Assembly (NCBI GenBank): GCA_018136815.1
Contig: CM030936.1
Location: 3,672,474 to 3,736,473 of the forward strand
Source: Isochrysis galbana
Lineage: Eukaryota; Haptophyta; Isochrysidales; Isochrysidaceae
DNA length: 64,000 nucleotides
Direction of reading: 5' to 3'
A program made the translations under genes and the position numbers. Below are positions 1 through 9,969 of the stretch, in pieces (the stretch's first letter is position 1; every line of letters begins with the position of its first letter). A model generated the notes under the pieces. The model ran no database searches. It worked only from the letters and a program-made list of their open reading frames with translations, and was not told where the DNA came from.

Positions 1-337
1 CCCCCCCCCCCCCCCCCGGTCCCCCCCTCCAGGTATTCTCTCATGAAACCGAAATGTGCCTCAACGCCCTCCCCACTCCCATCGTCGGCTCCCTCTCCTC
101 TCTCTCTCTCCCTCTCTCTCTCTCCCCTCTCCCCCTCTCCCCCTCTCTTCTCCGGCTCTTTCCTCTGCTCCCTCGCTTCTTTTCTTCTCTGAAGCCTCGG
201 TTTGCTGCCTCCCTCTCCTTCCCGGCTACCTTCCTCCCGCTCCTCTTCTCTCATCTACTCCTCTCTCTCTTCCCTCTCTTCTCCACGTCGTCTTGCCCGA
301 TTTTCCGCCAGACCGCTCCCCTTCTCTCTCTTCCCCC
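1..337. repeat. poly-C and CT-rich leader
   Basis: The window opens with a run of 17 C and continues as a strongly pyrimidine-biased stretch with (CT)n runs from about 95 to 300. An open frame runs through it from 56 but encodes only Ser/Leu/Pro low complexity. I treat it as upstream/5'UTR sequence of the gene whose more credible ATG is at 338. Confidence 0.6.
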
Positions 338-2647
338 ATGCCGGCCCGCGGTTCGAAGAGCCCCAAGAAGAAAACGGGAAGCCCAAGCAAGAAGAAGACG
401 TCGTCAGCAGCAGCTCCGCTCCCTGCCTCGTCCCTCGGCCGCCTCGCCGCCTCCACGCTTCAGCCGCCCCTCCACCTCGCGCCTCCTCCTCTCGCGGATT
501 CCTCATTGAAAGCCGAGAAAGCCTTTGCCGCGATGGAGGAGAGAAGGAGGCTCTTCCGGAGGACGGAGGGGTGGACAGAGATCCATGGGGACTCAGGGAT
601 TGCTGCTGAGCTTGACGCCTGGGCGAAAGCGCGCGCGCAGCGGGAGGAGGCCACGGAGGCGAGGATCGAGGCGATGCACTACGCTTGGACTGCGTCGCTG
701 CCGGGCTCGCGCCCTGGCTCAGGAAGCCACCGGCCACCTCTCGGCGGGAGCTCAGCATACACGGGCGCACTGAGTTTGCCCTCTTCGAGCCTGTCTGTCG
801 GGCGGCTGCGCCCGGGTTCTGCGCCCGTCGCCAGCCGGCTGCGCCCCAGCTCCGCGTCGTCAGCCGGTCGGCTTCGGCCAGTCTCAGCGGCTGCACGCTC
901 GTATCGCAAGGAGCCGACGGCATGGCGGCTGCATGTGACCGACGTGAGTGTCAGTGGGCTGATCGAGCTGGTGCGCATGGAACGCGAGTCGGCGCCGGCA
1001 CCTCGCGCCCAAAGGCTCGGATTTGGCTCCTCCTCGATTGCGCGCACTGCGCCGCCCGGGCGGCCTGCTTCCAAGCCGGCACCGGCGGCTAGCGGCCTGG
1101 CTGAGCTGCGCGTGGTGGTGCGCGCGCTCTGGTCCAACGAGCGGGCCCTAACGGCTCCGCTCCCGCCGGCGGGCGACAAGCTAACCTGGCGCGGCGTTGG
1201 CGTTGCGCTCTCCCTGCCGGCTATGTCGCGCCAGGCAGCCAGCAAGACAGACGGCGCGCAACAGGGCGGTGCGCAAGGCAGCCGGCCTTCGGGCGCTAAG
1301 CTCTGCGGCTCGTGGGCCAACGGCGCGGCGGAAGGCGAGTGCGTCTCCGTCGAGTTGTGGGGGGTGCGGCAGGCAGGCATTGCGGTTGAGGAGACACTGC
1401 TGGCGAGTGCGCAAGCCTCGCTCCCGATTGGTGGCCGCTCACAGCCGGAGTACGCGGGTGATGCCACGCTCCAGTTACAATACGCGCGCGACGCCAATGA
1501 TGCGCGCGTGAGCCGCGCGGCGTCCGACGCCCCTGGCACGGTCAACGTATCCTTTTCGTGGCGTGCAGAGGGCCAGACCCGACGGCAGGTCGAGCAGGAG
1601 TGGAGCGACGGCGAAGGGCGGGCGGACTACCTCTCCGAAGAGGATAGTGACGACTCGGCCTTCTCGTCCTCGGGTGATGAGGAGGACGACCTTGTGGAGA
1701 GCGCGTCGGTGGGCTCTACGCTCTCACGCTGCGGCTCAACTGCAATCAACCCAGGTGGGCGCGACTCACCCAAGCCGTCGGCCGGGGATGCGGACGACCT
1801 CGCCGACGACGAGCACCCGCTTGCAGGCCTCACGATGGCGGGGATGGGCGTCGCCAAGGTGTGGGACGCCGAGGCGGGCCGGTGGAAGCGTGCTGATACT
1901 GCCGGCGCGGCCGATGATGGCGGGGCGGGCGTCGGCAGCTTTGGCGGTGGCAGCCGGCGCGACAACGCCGTCGTGGCCAGACCGAAAGCACACGCCCTCG
2001 GCAGCGTGGCGCGCGGGGAGGTGCCCCCCACGGTGTATGATACGCCGGCCACGAGTCGGCGTGTGGGCGGCGGCGGCGTACCCGAGCTCGACATGGGGAC
2101 CTCCTCGTTTGTGGGTGGCCGGTACATCACACAGCTAGCACAGCCGCCCGGTAGCGCTGCACACCCGCCGCCCGTCGGGTCAGCAGCTAGCTCGCGCGCG
2201 AGCAGCAAGTCGGTGCCGCCCAAGCGGCCTGCCACTGCGGGCGCCACTGCGAGGGCGGCAAGGTCCAGATCGGGCGCCGCAAAGCCCACTGGCAGGAAGG
2301 GCGCGGCAGCGCCGGCGGCGCACCTACCGCCGCCCGTCGATCCTGAGGCGGCCCGCTTCCGCAACCGCCCAGCCTCTGCGCCGTCGGCGCGGCTGCTAAC
2401 CGAGTTGGACGAGCTCTCGCGCATCAAGGCCGCGTTTGAACGCAAGGGTCTCGAGGTGAACATGCGGCCGTTTGAGCGCGGGTTGCTCACACCTGAGGAC
2501 CGGCCTGCCGAGGTGTGCCTTCGCGCGCTACCAAGGCAGGGCTCGCGCGCCATGCCCCTCGACCGTTTTTTGCCACCGCACCTACGGCCCGAGCCCAAGC
2601 CGACTAAGAAGAAGGGCGTCAAGGGTAAGAAAGTGAAGAAAAAGTGA
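338..2647 (+). CDS. basic low-complexity protein with weak C2-like segment
   Basis: This is a single uninterrupted frame of 769 residues from the ATG at 338. The same frame stays open back to 56, but that part only translates the CT tract, so I prefer 338, which begins MPARGSKSPKKKTGSPSKKK. Residues about 190-370 alternate hydrophobic strands (VVVRALWSN, GVGVALSLPA, VSVELWGVRQAG) in the way C2 domains do; this is a weak resemblance. Residues about 400-560 hold acidic and glycine-rich runs. The C-terminal 130 residues contain NRPASAP and end in a Lys-rich tail. Pro/Ala/Ser-rich, basic proteins of this look are common among ciliary proteins, and the next gene is LRRIQ3-like, but a ciliary role is inference. 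No catalytic motif is visible. Coding is well supported by length and by lack of stops; function is unknown. Confidence 0.7.
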   Translation: MPARGSKSPKKKTGSPSKKKTSSAAAPLPASSLGRLAASTLQPPLHLAPPPLADSSLKAEKAFAAMEERRRLFRRTEGWTEIHGDSGIAAELDAWAKARAQREEATEARIEAMHYAWTASLPGSRPGSGSHRPPLGGSSAYTGALSLPSSSLSVGRLRPGSAPVASRLRPSSASSAGRLRPVSAAARSYRKEPTAWRLHVTDVSVSGLIELVRMERESAPAPRAQRLGFGSSSIARTAPPGRPASKPAPAASGLAELRVVVRALWSNERALTAPLPPAGDKLTWRGVGVALSLPAMSRQAASKTDGAQQGGAQGSRPSGAKLCGSWANGAAEGECVSVELWGVRQAGIAVEETLLASAQASLPIGGRSQPEYAGDATLQLQYARDANDARVSRAASDAPGTVNVSFSWRAEGQTRRQVEQEWSDGEGRADYLSEEDSDDSAFSSSGDEEDDLVESASVGSTLSRCGSTAINPGGRDSPKPSAGDADDLADDEHPLAGLTMAGMGVAKVWDAEAGRWKRADTAGAADDGGAGVGSFGGGSRRDNAVVARPKAHALGSVARGEVPPTVYDTPATSRRVGGGGVPELDMGTSSFVGGRYITQLAQPPGSAAHPPPVGSAASSRASSKSVPPKRPATAGATARAARSRSGAAKPTGRKGAAAPAAHLPPPVDPEAARFRNRPASAPSARLLTELDELSRIKAAFERKGLEVNMRPFERGLLTPEDRPAEVCLRALPRQGSRAMPLDRFLPPHLRPEPKPTKKKGVKGKKVKKK

Positions 2648-3267
2648 TCGCGTGGGGAGGCCCATGGCGCTCGTCGTGGGTTCTGTTGTCGTGCCCCACT
2701 GGCCCGCACGGGACTGAGAGAACTACATTGACCGACGCGCGGGCTCGCCAGAGGCATGGCCATACGTCTGCACCATAGGCACGTCCGCACTCTATGCGAT
2801 ACCCGATGGTGTCTAGTGGCAATGCTTCCAAAGTCTTTGTGTACGGTCATCTTGCATCCTGTGAGATTATCGTGCAAGACCTGAAACCATCATCGGCTGT
2901 TGCATGTGATGTTCGACGGACCGCCGCGATGCCGCGCTTGGATTCTTGCTGTCAAGTGTTCATCGAGCTCTCTAATTGTGCTGCCTTGGTACTCTTGTCT
3001 GGGGTCGAGATTGGCGATACATTCCATGGCCATGGCACAAGCGCAACGGCTCACGGCCTATGCGTATTTGCCATATACAATCTAGATCAAGGGTCCAGTG
3101 CCGACCCGTCCACCATTTGCCACTTTAGTGGGATCGATTGGCAAGGGATGCGGGCGGAGGTGCACAGTCGGAGTAGGTCACACCCGGCAGCAGGGCTAGG
3201 CGGCTTGCCTTCATTTGGTCTCCTTTCCCTCAGGGTTTCTTCCCCTCCCTGTGGGGACTCTCACCCT
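2648..3267. other. intergenic, no gene recognised
   Basis: This is probably the 3' untranslated region of the upstream gene followed by spacer. Short open frames exist, but none has a recognisable motif or splice-consistent extension. Confidence 0.5.
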
Positions 3268-3560
3268 ACCATGAGCCCCCCCGCGAGCACCCCGAAGTAG
3301 AGGCCCAGGAGCACCACGTACGCGACGAGAACGGCGTCGCCTTGGGTCGGCATGAGGGCGCGCCCCGAGAGGGCCTGGTAGATAGACGCCCACGCCGAGC
3401 ACGGCGTAGCCCGTCCCCTTGTGCGCGACCCGCCACATGGCGCGGCGTGTGGTGCGGGTGCCGGGCGTGCCGCGCACGAGCGCGTTGAGCGGCTGCAGCA
3501 GGGCGAGGGCGAAGGCGACGATCCCGAGCGTGTGATGGGGGTGTGAGAAGTGGCGGACTG
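3268..3560 (-). pseudogene. cytochrome b561 domain relic
   Basis: Read on the minus strand, the translation gives HPHHTLGIVAFALALLQPLN followed by a stretch with WRVAHKGTGYAVLGVG. This is the pattern of a cytochrome b561/DOMON-b561 transmembrane domain: a haem-ligand His helix, then the H-K-x-x-G-Y segment. Just after GVGVY the frame breaks. In the next frame it resumes as IYQALSGRALM and VLVAYVVLLGLYFGVLAGG, which is the expected last membrane helix. Restoring it needs a single-nucleotide shift near 3380. No start codon, upstream helices or flanking exons are visible, so I read it as a decayed fragment; a sequencing error in a real exon is the alternative. The intact family moves electrons across membranes using ascorbate. 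Confidence 0.6.
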
Positions 3561-4040
3561 ATGCTGATGCTGTCCAATGCTTCCGCAATAACCTGCATGG
3601 CAGATTTATAAGTGCCATATGGCGGAAAGAGAGGTGTGATGAATTTTTAAAGTTATCGTCCATCTTTCTTATGATCCATTGCAATCGCTTGCGTACTACT
3701 ACATCATCAGCCGTCATTCCATTTGTAGACATGGTTGAGCACTGTGAGGTGGGTGCCTTTGCTTAAATACTAGACATTTTTTTTGTGCCGGCGCATCGCG
3801 TATTTGGAAACGAGGGGTACCAAATGAAGGCAAACGACCTCTGCGCGGTTACGGGCATAGCGCATAGCTTTGGGCGGCGGGCATTCGCTTTGCTAAGATT
3901 TGGACGTTTTGAGCTATTGCTGTATATATGTTAGCCCCCGCAGGCTCCCAGCTACCAGTAGCTCCCGGGGGCAAGAACTAGCCTGGTAGCCCGGTCACTT
4001 ACTCTTCTTTAACCACTACCACTATTTCTCACCTCTCCTG
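3561..4040. other. intergenic, no gene recognised
   Basis: Nothing recognisable in any frame. The base composition is less GC-rich than the neighbouring genes. Confidence 0.4.
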
Positions 4041-4335
4041 GGTGTCCAAGGATTCCGCAGGCGCCCCCCCCTACCTGCCCCGGCAACCGTCTCCCCCCTC
4101 CCCCCCGCCGCACGAACCCCCTCCCACCCCACAAAAGGCACGCAGTTTCCCCCCCTCCGCAGTTCCCCCCACCCCCCCTCCGCACATCTCAGATCTCCTC
4201 CCCCCCCCTCCGCTGCCCCCCCCCCCAGTCCCCCCCCCCCCCCCGTCCCCCACCCCTCCGCACGCGTCCGCGCGTTGAGACGCCGTGTTCTCCCCCCCCC
4301 TCCCCCCCCCCGCGCCCCGCGCGGAAGTCCCCCAG
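4041..4335. repeat. C-rich low-complexity tract
   Basis: Runs of C broken by single other bases, with recurring CCCTCCGCA motifs. It would read as poly-Pro on the plus strand and poly-Gly on the minus strand, so open frames here are compositional artefacts. Confidence 0.85.
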
Positions 4336-4564
4336 CGCGTCCCTCAGCGTCCCTCAGCGTCCCTCAACGTCCTTCAGCCTTCAGCAGGCTCCGACTCAAG
4401 ACTCAAGTTGTTCAACCTTGGGAGCACGGCGCGATGTGCGATGTGCCCCTTATTCATTTCTCTAATTCCCTCCCGTGGGCAACCGTGTCATTCTCCCAAA
4501 ATAGACCGCCACGCCGCGGGGCAAGGGAGCTAGGGGGGTCACTCACCGACGCCATACGCCATAC

Positions 4565-4815
4565 GCCATTGCCTAGGGGTGGGGGAACTGCAGAGGGGGT
4601 GAAATCACAACACTGACCCAACTCTCCCTCACATTCACGTATCTTTCCCCACTTGAACGGGGAAACACAGGGAATGGAGAGGGGGGGGGGGGGGGCTGCG
4701 GGCTGCAAAGGGGGTGAAATCACAACACTGACACTGACTGACCCAACTCTCCCTCACATTCACATTCACGACGTATCTTTCCCCACTCGAACGGGGAAAC
4801 ACAAGAAATGGAGAG
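4565..4815. repeat. imperfect tandem duplication, unit about 120 bp
   Basis: Two adjacent copies share, in order, GGGGGTGAAATCACAACACT, CCCAACTCTCCCTCACATTC, CGTATCTTTCCCCACT and GAACGGGGAAACACA. A G run separates them. There is no coding capacity. Confidence 0.85.
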
Positions 4816-4824
4816 GGGGGGGGG

Positions 4825-5115
4825 ACTGAAGAGGAGGGGGGAAGGAAATCTGCGGAAGTTGGGGGGTCTGAGCGCGAGGGGCCCAGTTCTGTTACCTGCA
4901 TTTCTAACCTTAAACGCGTGGACAATTACCGTAACGGTAAAAATAAAACTCAAATCCTCGAATTTCGAGACGAAAATCGGCGAACCAAGACTTGAGCCCA
5001 GGGAGAATCCGATTCTGCACACCTCGCGCGACCACAACGAACATAGAAGACGGTATATTGCGAAGAAGGCTCGTACTCATGCCGAAATATTCATGCCAAA
5101 AGGCCTGAATCTGAA
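4825..5115 (+). repeat. dispersed repeat family A, copy 1
   Basis: A G-rich lead-in is followed by about 240 bp that recurs almost unchanged at 21446-21700. Shared landmarks are CCCAGTTCTGTTACCTGCAT, GACAATTACCGTAACGGTAA, AAATCCTCGAATTTCGAGAC and ATATTCATGCCAAAAGG. More diverged copies lie at 33003-33285 (minus) and 51480-51720 (plus). An open frame spans it, but the copies differ by indels, so I treat it as non-coding interspersed sequence. Confidence 0.8.
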
Positions 5116-5425
5116 TAATACAATCGGCAATCGGCCGAAATGGATCCTCGGAGGAGGACCCCGGGAGACGAGAGGGGGGAACCGACCCTCTCGGGCGCGG
5201 GGACGGATTCCCCCTACCCGCAACACCCAGTGTCGCAAGAATCTGGATCCGAGCTGATAGGGGACTAAGGTTAATATCTATGTACCGGAGGGGGCTCGAT
5301 ACTCAGATACCGCGCGGGAAGCCTGCCTGACCCCCCGGCCCATTACAAATTTGTAAAATCTGTGCTTCTAGTCTATTAGAGCTAGAGTAGTTCTCAGCAC
5401 AGTCGTTTCACGTCGGCGGCGAGCG

Positions 5426-8400
5426 ATGTCGTTGGACACCTTCGTCGCCCTGGGGGCCACCTCGGCGTCTGAGCTGTGGGAGGCTCGCGCCGTGGAGCTG
5501 TGCGGTCTGGGCCTATCGGACGTCTCACTCCTCGCCTCGTGCCCCGCCCTCCGCATCGTGCTGCTCCACGCAAATTCTCTCTCCTCCTTCCCAAGGCCGC
5601 TGCTCTCGCTCCCTCGGCTCGTCAAGCTCGATCTCTCCTCCAACGCTCTCGAGGCGCTGCCGCGCGCCGAGGAGCTGTCTGGGCTGGGCGGGCTGAAGGT
5701 GCTCTACCTTCACGACAATAGGCTCGCCTCGCTCAAGGCGTGCCGCGCCCTCGCAGCGCTACCGAGCCTCACACGACTCTCGCTCGCAAAGAACCCGCTC
5801 GACCAGCACCCCGCCTACCGCCACTTCCTCGTCAACACGATCGCGACATTGCGATGCCTGGACGAGTATCTGGTGTCGGACGAAGAGCTGATCGAGGGCG
5901 CCCAATTCGCCAGTGGCCAGTATCAGGCGCTTTCCGACGCCGCGCGCTTCGAGCTCGTGCTGCCACCTACGCGGTTGGCCGACGGCAGCGTACCGGTCGA
6001 CTTTGAGGAGCAGCTCTCGCGCAGCCTGCTGCTCGAGCTGAGTGCGCTGAGCCGGGCGCACAGGCGCGTCTCACCTGTGCTTACGATGCAAGCTGGCATC
6101 CGAGCGCGCGTTGGGCGGCGCAAGGCGGCGCTCCTGCTCGAGGCGCGGGCCGACGGGCCACAGTGGGCAGTCGAGGCGGCAAACTCTCAATCGCGCACCG
6201 CCGCCGCCGCCGTGATGCCCAGCAGCGGCATCGCGGATGTGAGGATGCGCAACCGGCAGATTTTGCGGCGTGGACGCGAGCCTCACGATCAGCAGCCGAC
6301 CGCTTTGCACGCACAGTCATCGAGCTCGAGCGACGTCTCGAGCGCGTACGAGGGCAACCCGACACTCCACCTATACATTCCGCGCAAGCATATGGTTGAG
6401 ATGGAATCGCTGCTCCCTGACGAGGGACAGGCGACGATGCAGGGCTCGCCATACTATCTGATCCCGGGAGCGTGCGGATCCGCAGCAGAGGATCTGATGC
6501 GCGGCCGCGCCGCGTCCAAGGCAGCAGCGGGCGCTGTGGTGCGCCGCCGGCGGCGCACACCGAGGGCCGAGCTGATGCGGCTGCGGATGGTGGCGTGCCG
6601 CGCGGACGAGGAGGCGGTACGCGCGTCGCCGTCGCTCGCGCGGCCTCGTCTCGTCTTCCACTCGGCTGAGGCAGCGCATGCCCTCGAGCTCTGCGCCACA
6701 GCGATCAAGGAGGAGGCCGCGCGCGAGGTGCCCGAAGGGTACAAGGGAGAGCAGCTCGTGTGCATCAAGCTTGAGACGCCGCAACAGGTTAAGAAGCTGC
6801 AGCGGCTCATCGAGCAGCGCAACGGTGTGCAGTCGGCGACTTGGGAGGAAGAGCCGGAGGGCACACTCGCTCTGCTCAGCGTGCTTGCGCTCACACTCAC
6901 CGGCACTGAACTACTGCGCGTGCACGCGGCGACCACATTGACGCGCGCCGCGCGCTCGAGGCTGTGTGTACTCCGCCTCCGGCCCGGCTCCTTCGTGCTG
7001 CGTTCGCGTGCGGCGACGCGAATGCAGCGCTCATTCCGCAACCACGTCGCGTTTGCGCGAATGCACATGCTGCGCCACATGCGCGAGCGCGTGGCCGCGT
7101 GCACCAGCAACCGCCTATACCTGCCGACACAGCTCTTCGAGGCGCTATCCGGCCGGCTACCGCTCCACGCGGCAGAGCTCTGGCCGGAGCACCGCATCCG
7201 CTTCTCGTTCAGCGAGCCGCCGCTGCAGCAGGTGGTGGTGCACGCTGCCGCTGGTGCGATTAGGCTGCTGCCTAAGTGGGCCGCGCCCGAGATGCCAGAA
7301 GGCGAATCGGAGCCGCCCGAACTGCCCGAGCAGACGCCGCTCTCGCTGCTCTCCATCGGCGTCAGGGTGCCGCCAACGACGGATTTGCGCGGCCTTGGCC
7401 GTTTCGTGCGGAGGCAGTACACAAGCTTCGTCTTCAGCTCGAGCACCGAGGCTAAGCGCCGCACCGCGCTCGTTGCGATCTGCGGCTACGACGCGCTCAA
7501 CGCGCTCGCGCGGCATGGGATGCTGCTTGGCCATGTACACATCCCGTTAATGCTATTCTCGGAGGCCGAGGTGGCGCGGCACGAGGCTGCGAGCGCCATC
7601 GGTGCCGGCTGGCACGGATACCTTGTGCGCTCCGGCATCTACCGCCAGCTACTTGAGGTGCACGAGGCGGAGTTGGCGGCAGCGGCGGCGGCAGAAGCTG
7701 CGCGGCGCGCGGCACAGCCGCCCTCACTCTTGTGGGAGAAGGGAGATCTACCCATTGAGGCGCTCATTCTGCCGCCCATCGTCTCGCCCTCCCGCTCCAA
7801 GCCGGGGAGTCGCCTGACAGAGAACCTCAAGTTGCCGCAACTCGCCATGGCCATGGGTCTGCAGAGTGATGAGCTCCAGCTGCGCGGGCTACCGCCGATG
7901 GTCGGCGAGGCGCAGCACAATCTTAACGAGCTTCAGAAGCGGAAGGCGGCCGAGGTACGCGGGATGCGCGATGACCTCACCTTCTCGCTTCACATACGCG
8001 CACGCCGCGATGCGTCCGCTCTCGAGCACCTGCGAGCTGCCGTTGGCACTGCATCGGCTCAACAGGCGGCATCGAACCACGTGGCGGCCCGGACCTTGCG
8101 TACGATGCAAAAGATGCTACAGGCCAAGTTGAGCCGGGATGGCGAGGACCTGAGCGCGATGGCGCGCGAGAATCGCGCCGAGGAAGTGGAGCTCAAGCGG
8201 CAGCAGGCGGCGGAGGCGCGAGCTGCGGCGAAAGAGGCGCTGCTGGAGCGTCACGAGGATGCGAGGCTCGAGCAAGAGGAGTTGATCATGCAGCGACGTA
8301 TCGAGAGGAGGCAGCTACAGTTGGCGGCCTCCCTCCAGCGTGAAGTGGCTGCACAAGAAGTGGCCGCGCGAAAGCAGGCGCTCGCACAGGCGCGCGCTCG

Positions 8401-8884
8401 GCACGACGACAGCGTAGCAAAGTACAACTTTGCGGGCGCTTTCTCTAGGCGGCACAACTCAATGACTAGGCAGGTGCGGCGTGGAGAGATGCGCAAGCTT
8501 GAGCAGGCACGTCTCCTGGAGGCCCACATGCGAGGCACGGCGGCTAGGGAAGATGCGCTAGCAAAGCAGGCTGCCGCCGAGCAGCGCGCGATGCGGCTAG
8601 AGGACGCACGGCGGCTGGGCATCGCCCGCCATCGCGCGGAAGTGCGTGCAGGGTTGGCGGAGCGCATTCTCGCACAGCAACAAGAGATTGCAGCACTCCG
8701 CATGCGCAACGAGCAGCTAAACGAGATCCGCAGCCTCCTCACCGACCCTCCCGATCCGCCACCCATCAACCCCTCTGAGATCGGCATCAAGCGGGAGCCG
8801 TACACCTCGATGTACGACGATGGCATCGACCTGAGTCAGCCAATGACGAGATTCGGAAAGCAGTACACTGTCTATGAAGAGTGA
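5426..8884 (+). CDS. LRR, IQ-motif and coiled-coil protein, LRRIQ3-like
   Basis: This is one intron-less frame of 1152 residues. Residues about 20-130 are SDS22-type leucine-rich repeats (VKLDLSSNALEALP, LKVLYLHDNRLASL). They are capped by AYRHFLVNTIATLRCLDEYL, which closely follows the cap of animal LRRIQ3 (a Y-R-H-x-L-V-N pattern, then a conserved SDEE). An IQ-type calmodulin-binding motif lies near residue 530 (TRMQRSFRNHVAFARM), with a second IQ-like segment near 723 (AIGAGWHGYLVR). Residues about 830-1110 are Glu/Arg/Ala-rich heptad sequence, almost certainly coiled coil. The C-terminus ends MTRFGKQYTVYEE. LRR plus IQ plus coiled coil is typical of axonemal or centriolar proteins; a flagellar location is inferred from family. 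The ATG at 5426 directly precedes the first repeats, so the start is plausible. Confidence 0.85.
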   Translation: MSLDTFVALGATSASELWEARAVELCGLGLSDVSLLASCPALRIVLLHANSLSSFPRPLLSLPRLVKLDLSSNALEALPRAEELSGLGGLKVLYLHDNRLASLKACRALAALPSLTRLSLAKNPLDQHPAYRHFLVNTIATLRCLDEYLVSDEELIEGAQFASGQYQALSDAARFELVLPPTRLADGSVPVDFEEQLSRSLLLELSALSRAHRRVSPVLTMQAGIRARVGRRKAALLLEARADGPQWAVEAANSQSRTAAAAVMPSSGIADVRMRNRQILRRGREPHDQQPTALHAQSSSSSDVSSAYEGNPTLHLYIPRKHMVEMESLLPDEGQATMQGSPYYLIPGACGSAAEDLMRGRAASKAAAGAVVRRRRRTPRAELMRLRMVACRADEEAVRASPSLARPRLVFHSAEAAHALELCATAIKEEAAREVPEGYKGEQLVCIKLETPQQVKKLQRLIEQRNGVQSATWEEEPEGTLALLSVLALTLTGTELLRVHAATTLTRAARSRLCVLRLRPGSFVLRSRAATRMQRSFRNHVAFARMHMLRHMRERVAACTSNRLYLPTQLFEALSGRLPLHAAELWPEHRIRFSFSEPPLQQVVVHAAAGAIRLLPKWAAPEMPEGESEPPELPEQTPLSLLSIGVRVPPTTDLRGLGRFVRRQYTSFVFSSSTEAKRRTALVAICGYDALNALARHGMLLGHVHIPLMLFSEAEVARHEAASAIGAGWHGYLVRSGIYRQLLEVHEAELAAAAAAEAARRAAQPPSLLWEKGDLPIEALILPPIVSPSRSKPGSRLTENLKLPQLAMAMGLQSDELQLRGLPPMVGEAQHNLNELQKRKAAEVRGMRDDLTFSLHIRARRDASALEHLRAAVGTASAQQAASNHVAARTLRTMQKMLQAKLSRDGEDLSAMARENRAEEVELKRQQAAEARAAAKEALLERHEDARLEQEELIMQRRIERRQLQLAASLQREVAAQEVAARKQALAQARARHDDSVAKYNFAGAFSRRHNSMTRQVRRGEMRKLEQARLLEAHMRGTAAREDALAKQAAAEQRAMRLEDARRLGIARHRAEVRAGLAERILAQQQEIAALRMRNEQLNEIRSLLTDPPDPPPINPSEIGIKREPYTSMYDDGIDLSQPMTRFGKQYTVYEE

Positions 8885-9611
8885 GTCCGTCGTCCGTCAC
8901 TCTATGCACACTATGATATCTTTCAATTCGAGCTCAAAAAAGTAAAGTGTGTGTGTATGGCAAATGAATTATGCGATCCCGTGAGTATTAAGACAAAGCC
9001 AAGGCAAAGGCCTCAACGCACTCGGGCTCCACCATCACCACGACAACTATCGTTATAAACGATAGGGTCATGGAGCGCGCCTCGCTCCTACCCACTCTCC
9101 CCGCCCACCCCACCGCGCCGACCGATCACGACATGCCAGACGCCGTGCATACGCAGCGACCTCCAGCCAGGGCCATGCCAGCCCAGGTACCCGCGAGCCA
9201 CGGCCCGAGCCGAACCCACAGAGCCACACGGACAGCACACACCTCAACACCACACAGCACACCAGCACAGCCCAGCCAACACTGTCAAGCTCACGCACAT
9301 CCAAAGCCACGATGCTCTGTCTCCCATAGGGAAAGCCTCCGGGCTGGGCCCCTACAACTACAATCTATTCTGAAAAATCTCCGCTACGTGTGCGGTGTAA
9401 GGCAGAGTGCTCGTGAACCTCCCTACTACCCAACCTTAACCCCTATCAACCCCTTTCCCCTTCCCCAGTTCCCTCTTTAGCGGAGAAGCTGGTTCCGGGG
9501 AGGGTGACCGACAAGCCCCCCGGAGGCCGGAGCAGGGAGTTGGAGCTTGAGAGGGAGGGCACGAGGCAGCGTCCCCCATGTCCATGTGAACTAAGTATAA
9601 GTATAAACTCT
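8885..9611. other. spacer with possible 5' retroelement remnant
   Basis: This is 3' flank of the LRRIQ3-like gene and then TE debris. At 9068 ATGGAGCGCGCCTCGCTCC resembles the start of the ORF1-like gene at 57720 (ATGGAGCGCGCCGCCGCTCC). A Pro/Thr/Ala-rich frame follows to 9480, and the family's 3' tail follows at 9612. The piece may be an internally deleted copy. No intact gene is seen. Confidence 0.45.
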
Positions 9612-9739
9612 CTGGCCTATGTAGAGCACAAGGGGGGCGGATGCCACAAGGCGGGGCGCGGGGGCGAGAGGGACATGGGGACCAAAGTAGAATCTTAGCG
9701 CTGCGCGCGCGGTGCGAGACCATTATGCTCATTTTTTTT
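9612..9739 (+). mobile_element. retroelement 3' tail, copy 1
   Basis: It contains GTAGAGCACAAGG, CCACAAGGCGGGG and GCGCGCGGTGCGAGAC, and ends in a T run, in the same order as the tail behind the retroelement ORF at 53434-53561. The family has six copies in this window, in both orientations. Confidence 0.7.
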
Positions 9740-9969
9740 CACACTCCCACGCACAAGAAAATTGACGACAACGTTGCTAGGAAGTGGCTGCAGGCGCTGA
9801 ATGGGTAGAACCACGGCATCCACGTCGGTCTCCCGCTGCTGCACCATCCGCACTTCACACTCCCACGCACAAGAAAATTGACGACAACGTTGCTAGGAAG
9901 TGGCGGCTAGGCGCTGAATAGGTAGAATCACGGCATCCACGTCGGTCTCCCACTGCTGCATCATCCGCA
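9738..9969. repeat. 116-bp tandem duplication at the 3' end of the RNA-repair gene
   Basis: Copies lie at 9738-9853 and 9854-9969, both starting TTCACACTCCCACGCACAAG, with only a handful of differences. The copy nearer the gene supplies its last codons and the stop at 9893-9895. The outer copy also encodes LPIQRL on the minus strand but lacks the stop at the same place. Confidence 0.9.

Noticed and set aside
56..337. 94-residue N-terminal extension of the first gene
   Set aside because: It is a direct translation of the CT tract (Ser/Leu/Pro only); the ATG at 338 opens a normal protein sequence.
6454..7464. 336-residue minus-strand frame
   Set aside because: Antisense shadow of the LRRIQ3-like gene; Arg/Ser-rich with no motif.
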